From Candidatus Omnitrophota bacterium (lineage in GTDB: Bacteria > Omnitrophota > Gorgyraeia > Gygaellales > Profunditerraquicolaceae), in contig JAGOIJ010000070.1 in the NCBI GenBank assembly GCA_017995695.1, positions 1-8,151 of the forward strand: DNA of 8,151 nt. The letters run 5' to 3'. Made by a program: the position numbers and the translations under genes. Under the pieces are notes generated by a model that was given only the letters and a program-made list of their open reading frames with translations, was not told where the DNA came from and did no database searches. Of the stretch, positions 6,477 to 8,151 are shown one piece after another. Positions within the stretch are counted from its first letter, which is position 1; the number at the start of each line of letters is the position of its first letter.

Positions 6477-7934
6477 ATGGTTATATCAATTATTTTAGGG
6501 ATTCCTTTACTGCTTGCGATAGCGGCGCTATTTATTAGAAAAGAGCGTTTTTTTAATATTATTAATTGCCTCGGGTATTTTGCAGTGCTTTGTTCAAGCA
6601 TCATTATGGTTAAGGAAGTTATCGACATTGGGCATATCACAATATTCTTTAATTTCATTTATCTAGACCTCTTAAGTTCGGTGTTCATTCTGGTGACTTC
6701 GGTAGTGGCTTTTGCTGCTGCGCTTTATTCTTTCGCTTACATCAGTAAAGATATTGACCAGGAGATTATTTCTCGCAGAAAGGCGCGTTTTTATTATTTG
6801 TTTTTTAATTTGTTCTGTTTTTCTATGTTGCTTGTCCCGGCAGTAAATAATTTAGGGATGCTGTGGGTATCGATTGAAATGACCACGTTGATTTCGGCTT
6901 TTCTTGTTGGATTTTACAACTCTAAGGAATCAGTTGAGGCAGCCTGGAAGTATATAATTATTTGTTCGGCGGGGATAGTTTTTGCGCTTTTGGGAACTAT
7001 TTTATTTTCTTACGCGTTTTCAAACGCTGGCTTGAGTAAAAGTTTGAATTGGACGGATATGGTATTTGTGGCGCCTATGCTGGATAAAAATGTTCTAAAG
7101 GTTGCTTTTATTTTTATTCTTGTTGGTTACGGGACTAAAGCTGGTCTTGCTCCCATGCACACCTGGTTACCTGACGCCCATAGCCAGGCAGTTGCTCCTG
7201 TGAGCGCGCTTCTTTCCGGAGTTTTGCTCAAGACGGCTATGTACGCCATTTTAAGATTTGGCATAATTTTAATAAAGAGCGGAGAGTCCGCTTACTTTGC
7301 GCATTTGATGATTTTGTTCGGCGCGATTTCATTAGTTATTTCGAGCGGTTTTATACTGGCGCAGAAGGATCTTAAGCGGCTTCTTGCGTATAGTAGTATC
7401 GAGCACATCGGAATCATTGCAATCGGTTTTGGCCTTGGTTCACCTTTAGCTATTGCTGGGTCTATCTTGCATGTTTTTAATCATGCGGTGACCAAGTCGC
7501 TTATGTTCTTCGGAGCAGGCTCCATTGTTAGTGTTTACAAAAAGCACACCATGAACTCCATTAGGGGAGTAACCAAGGTTTTGCCATTCACCGGTATTAT
7601 GGTGCTTTTAGGAATGTTTGCCCTTACCGGCTTTCCGCCATTTTCAATTTTTATTAGCGAGATCATGATTGTTATGGCCGCCTTTACTCATGGTTCTTAT
7701 GGCGTCGCGGCATTATTACTATTATTCTTGGCGGTTATTTTTGGAGCGTTTATCTTTTATTTTGGGGCAATGATGTTTGGAAACCTGCCCAAAGATATGA
7801 AGGTAATTAAGGAGCCGCTAAGCGGAAAGCTTGCACTCTTTTTTTTATTTTTCTTGATGTGCGGCACGGGTATCGTGTTGTTATTTAAAAATAAGGATTT
7901 GTTATGGTTAGCCCAGAGATTGTTACAAGGATAA
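6477..7934 (+). CDS. hyfF: Hydrogenase-4 subunit F, antiporter-like membrane subunit
   Basis: A 485-residue NuoL/M/N-family subunit, the second antiporter-like protein of the complex. It has the first two helices (2-20, 28-47) that its neighbour HyfB lacks, then YLDLLSSVFILV (62-73) and about eleven more. Key residues seen are Glu134 in VSIEMTTL, Lys221 in GYGTKAG, WLPDAHSQAVAP (230-241), Lys252, DLKRLLAYSSIEHIG (298-312), His332, His336 and Lys340 in LHVFNHAVTKS, and Glu395 in FISEIM. The HyfF identity rests on GYGTKAGLAPMHTWLPDAHSQ and ESVEAAWKYIIICSAG (151-166), which match HyfF rather than HyfB or HyfD. Oddity: the helix at about 408-434 has no charged residue; the position matching HyfB Lys385 is about Phe427. 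The start at 6477 follows AAGAGGA (6461-6467) with 9-nt spacing, 6 nt after the hyfE stop. The 3' end overlaps hyfG by 31 nt. Assignment is firm. Confidence 0.92.
   Translation: MVISIILGIPLLLAIAALFIRKERFFNIINCLGYFAVLCSSIIMVKEVIDIGHITIFFNFIYLDLLSSVFILVTSVVAFAAALYSFAYISKDIDQEIISRRKARFYYLFFNLFCFSMLLVPAVNNLGMLWVSIEMTTLISAFLVGFYNSKESVEAAWKYIIICSAGIVFALLGTILFSYAFSNAGLSKSLNWTDMVFVAPMLDKNVLKVAFIFILVGYGTKAGLAPMHTWLPDAHSQAVAPVSALLSGVLLKTAMYAILRFGIILIKSGESAYFAHLMILFGAISLVISSGFILAQKDLKRLLAYSSIEHIGIIAIGFGLGSPLAIAGSILHVFNHAVTKSLMFFGAGSIVSVYKKHTMNSIRGVTKVLPFTGIMVLLGMFALTGFPPFSIFISEIMIVMAAFTHGSYGVAALLLLFLAVIFGAFIFYFGAMMFGNLPKDMKVIKEPLSGKLALFFLFFLMCGTGIVLLFKNKDLLWLAQRLLQG
7893..7897 (+). promoter_or_regulatory. 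Shine-Dalgarno site for hyfG inside hyfF
   Basis: AAGGA lies 6 nt before the ATG at 7904, within the last codons of hyfF. Together with the in-frame TAA at 7892-7894 just upstream, it fixes 7904 as the start of the overlapping downstream gene. Confidence 0.7.
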
Positions 7935-8151
7935 AAAAGGTTCTTCAAGATTTTAATCCTCTTTCTGTTGCGCAGCCTTATGCGGATGAGGTCAGGCTTA
8001 AGGTCGAACCGCACAATTTTAAGGATGCCTGCTTTGCTTTGCATAAGATTCTGCCTTCTCCGGTAATGATGCTTTTTGCTTGTGACGAACGCAATGCGAA
8101 GGAAAGCTTTGTCATATATTGCGTATTCATTGATGTTAAACATAGCAAGTG
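7904..8151 (+). CDS. hyfG: Hydrogenase-4 large subunit G, N-terminal part (3' partial)
   Basis: The reading frame begins at 7904 and runs off the right edge after 82 complete codons. The visible part starts MVSPEIVTRIKKVL, and later has KILPSPVMMLFACDER (48-63) and ESFVIYCVFID (67-77). This is the pattern of the NuoC-like 30-kDa domain (Complex1_30kDa) that forms the N-terminus of HyfG/HycE, usually reading roughly 'atDeR...f.l.yvf'. In this family the domain is fused to the NuoD-like catalytic large subunit. The paired CxxC motifs that would hold NiFe lie beyond the window, so hydrogenase activity cannot be judged. A stand-alone NuoC-like protein is the alternative. The gene overlaps hyfF by 31 nt in a different frame and has its own ribosome binding site. 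Position after hyfF agrees with the usual hyfF-hyfG order. Confidence 0.82.
   Translation, partial: MVSPEIVTRIKKVLQDFNPLSVAQPYADEVRLKVEPHNFKDACFALHKILPSPVMMLFACDERNAKESFVIYCVFIDVKHSK

Overview
The window is about 8.15 kb of dense, one-directional (+ strand) bacterial sequence, moderately AT-rich by eye, and nearly every gene encodes a membrane protein. The gene content (a DUF3568-like protein, an MMPL/RND-type exporter and a Hyf-type membrane-bound [NiFe]-hydrogenase or hydrogenase-related cluster) resembles uncultured anaerobes such as Candidatus Omnitrophota or neighbouring phyla. That placement is an inference from gene content and style, not a marker-based identification.

Layout. Positions 1-2923 hold a first transcription unit: the 3' part of a DUF3568-like gene (open to the left edge), an RND/MMPL-family exporter of 717 residues starting 4 nt after it, and a 66-residue two-helix membrane protein with a very strong ribosome binding site 22 nt further on. 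Positions 2924-3089 are the only real intergenic region. It contains a good extended -10 sigma70-type promoter, then about 45 nt with small inverted repeats, then a strong intrinsic terminator whose U-tract ends only 18 nt before the next start codon. Positions 3090-8151 hold a second, tightly packed operon: hyfB, hyfC, hyfE, hyfF and the first 82 codons of hyfG, running off the right edge.

How the genes work together. HyfB and HyfF are paralogous antiporter-like subunits (NuoL/M/N, Proton_antipo_M fold). HyfC is the NuoH-like subunit that connects them to the soluble arm. HyfE is a small NuoK-like membrane subunit. HyfG begins with the NuoC-like 30-kDa domain and should continue into the NuoD-like large subunit beyond the window. 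Together they would form a group-4 energy-converting hydrogenase, or its Ehr relative lacking the NiFe site, which couples a redox reaction to H+ or Na+ translocation. hyfD is absent from between hyfC and hyfE, and no hyfA lies upstream of hyfB. Whether the complex carries NiFe cannot be decided here because the L1/L2 cysteine motifs of HyfG lie outside the window.

The most notable points are (i) the promoter-leader-terminator arrangement directly upstream of hyfB, which looks like transcriptional attenuation of the whole hyf operon by an unrecognised RNA element; (ii) a HyfB that begins at the third helix of the family fold, about 50-60 residues short compared with the HyfF encoded beside it; and (iii) loss of the usual ionisable residue in a late helix of HyfF. 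I found no tRNA, rRNA, CRISPR, insertion sequence or convincing minus-strand gene.
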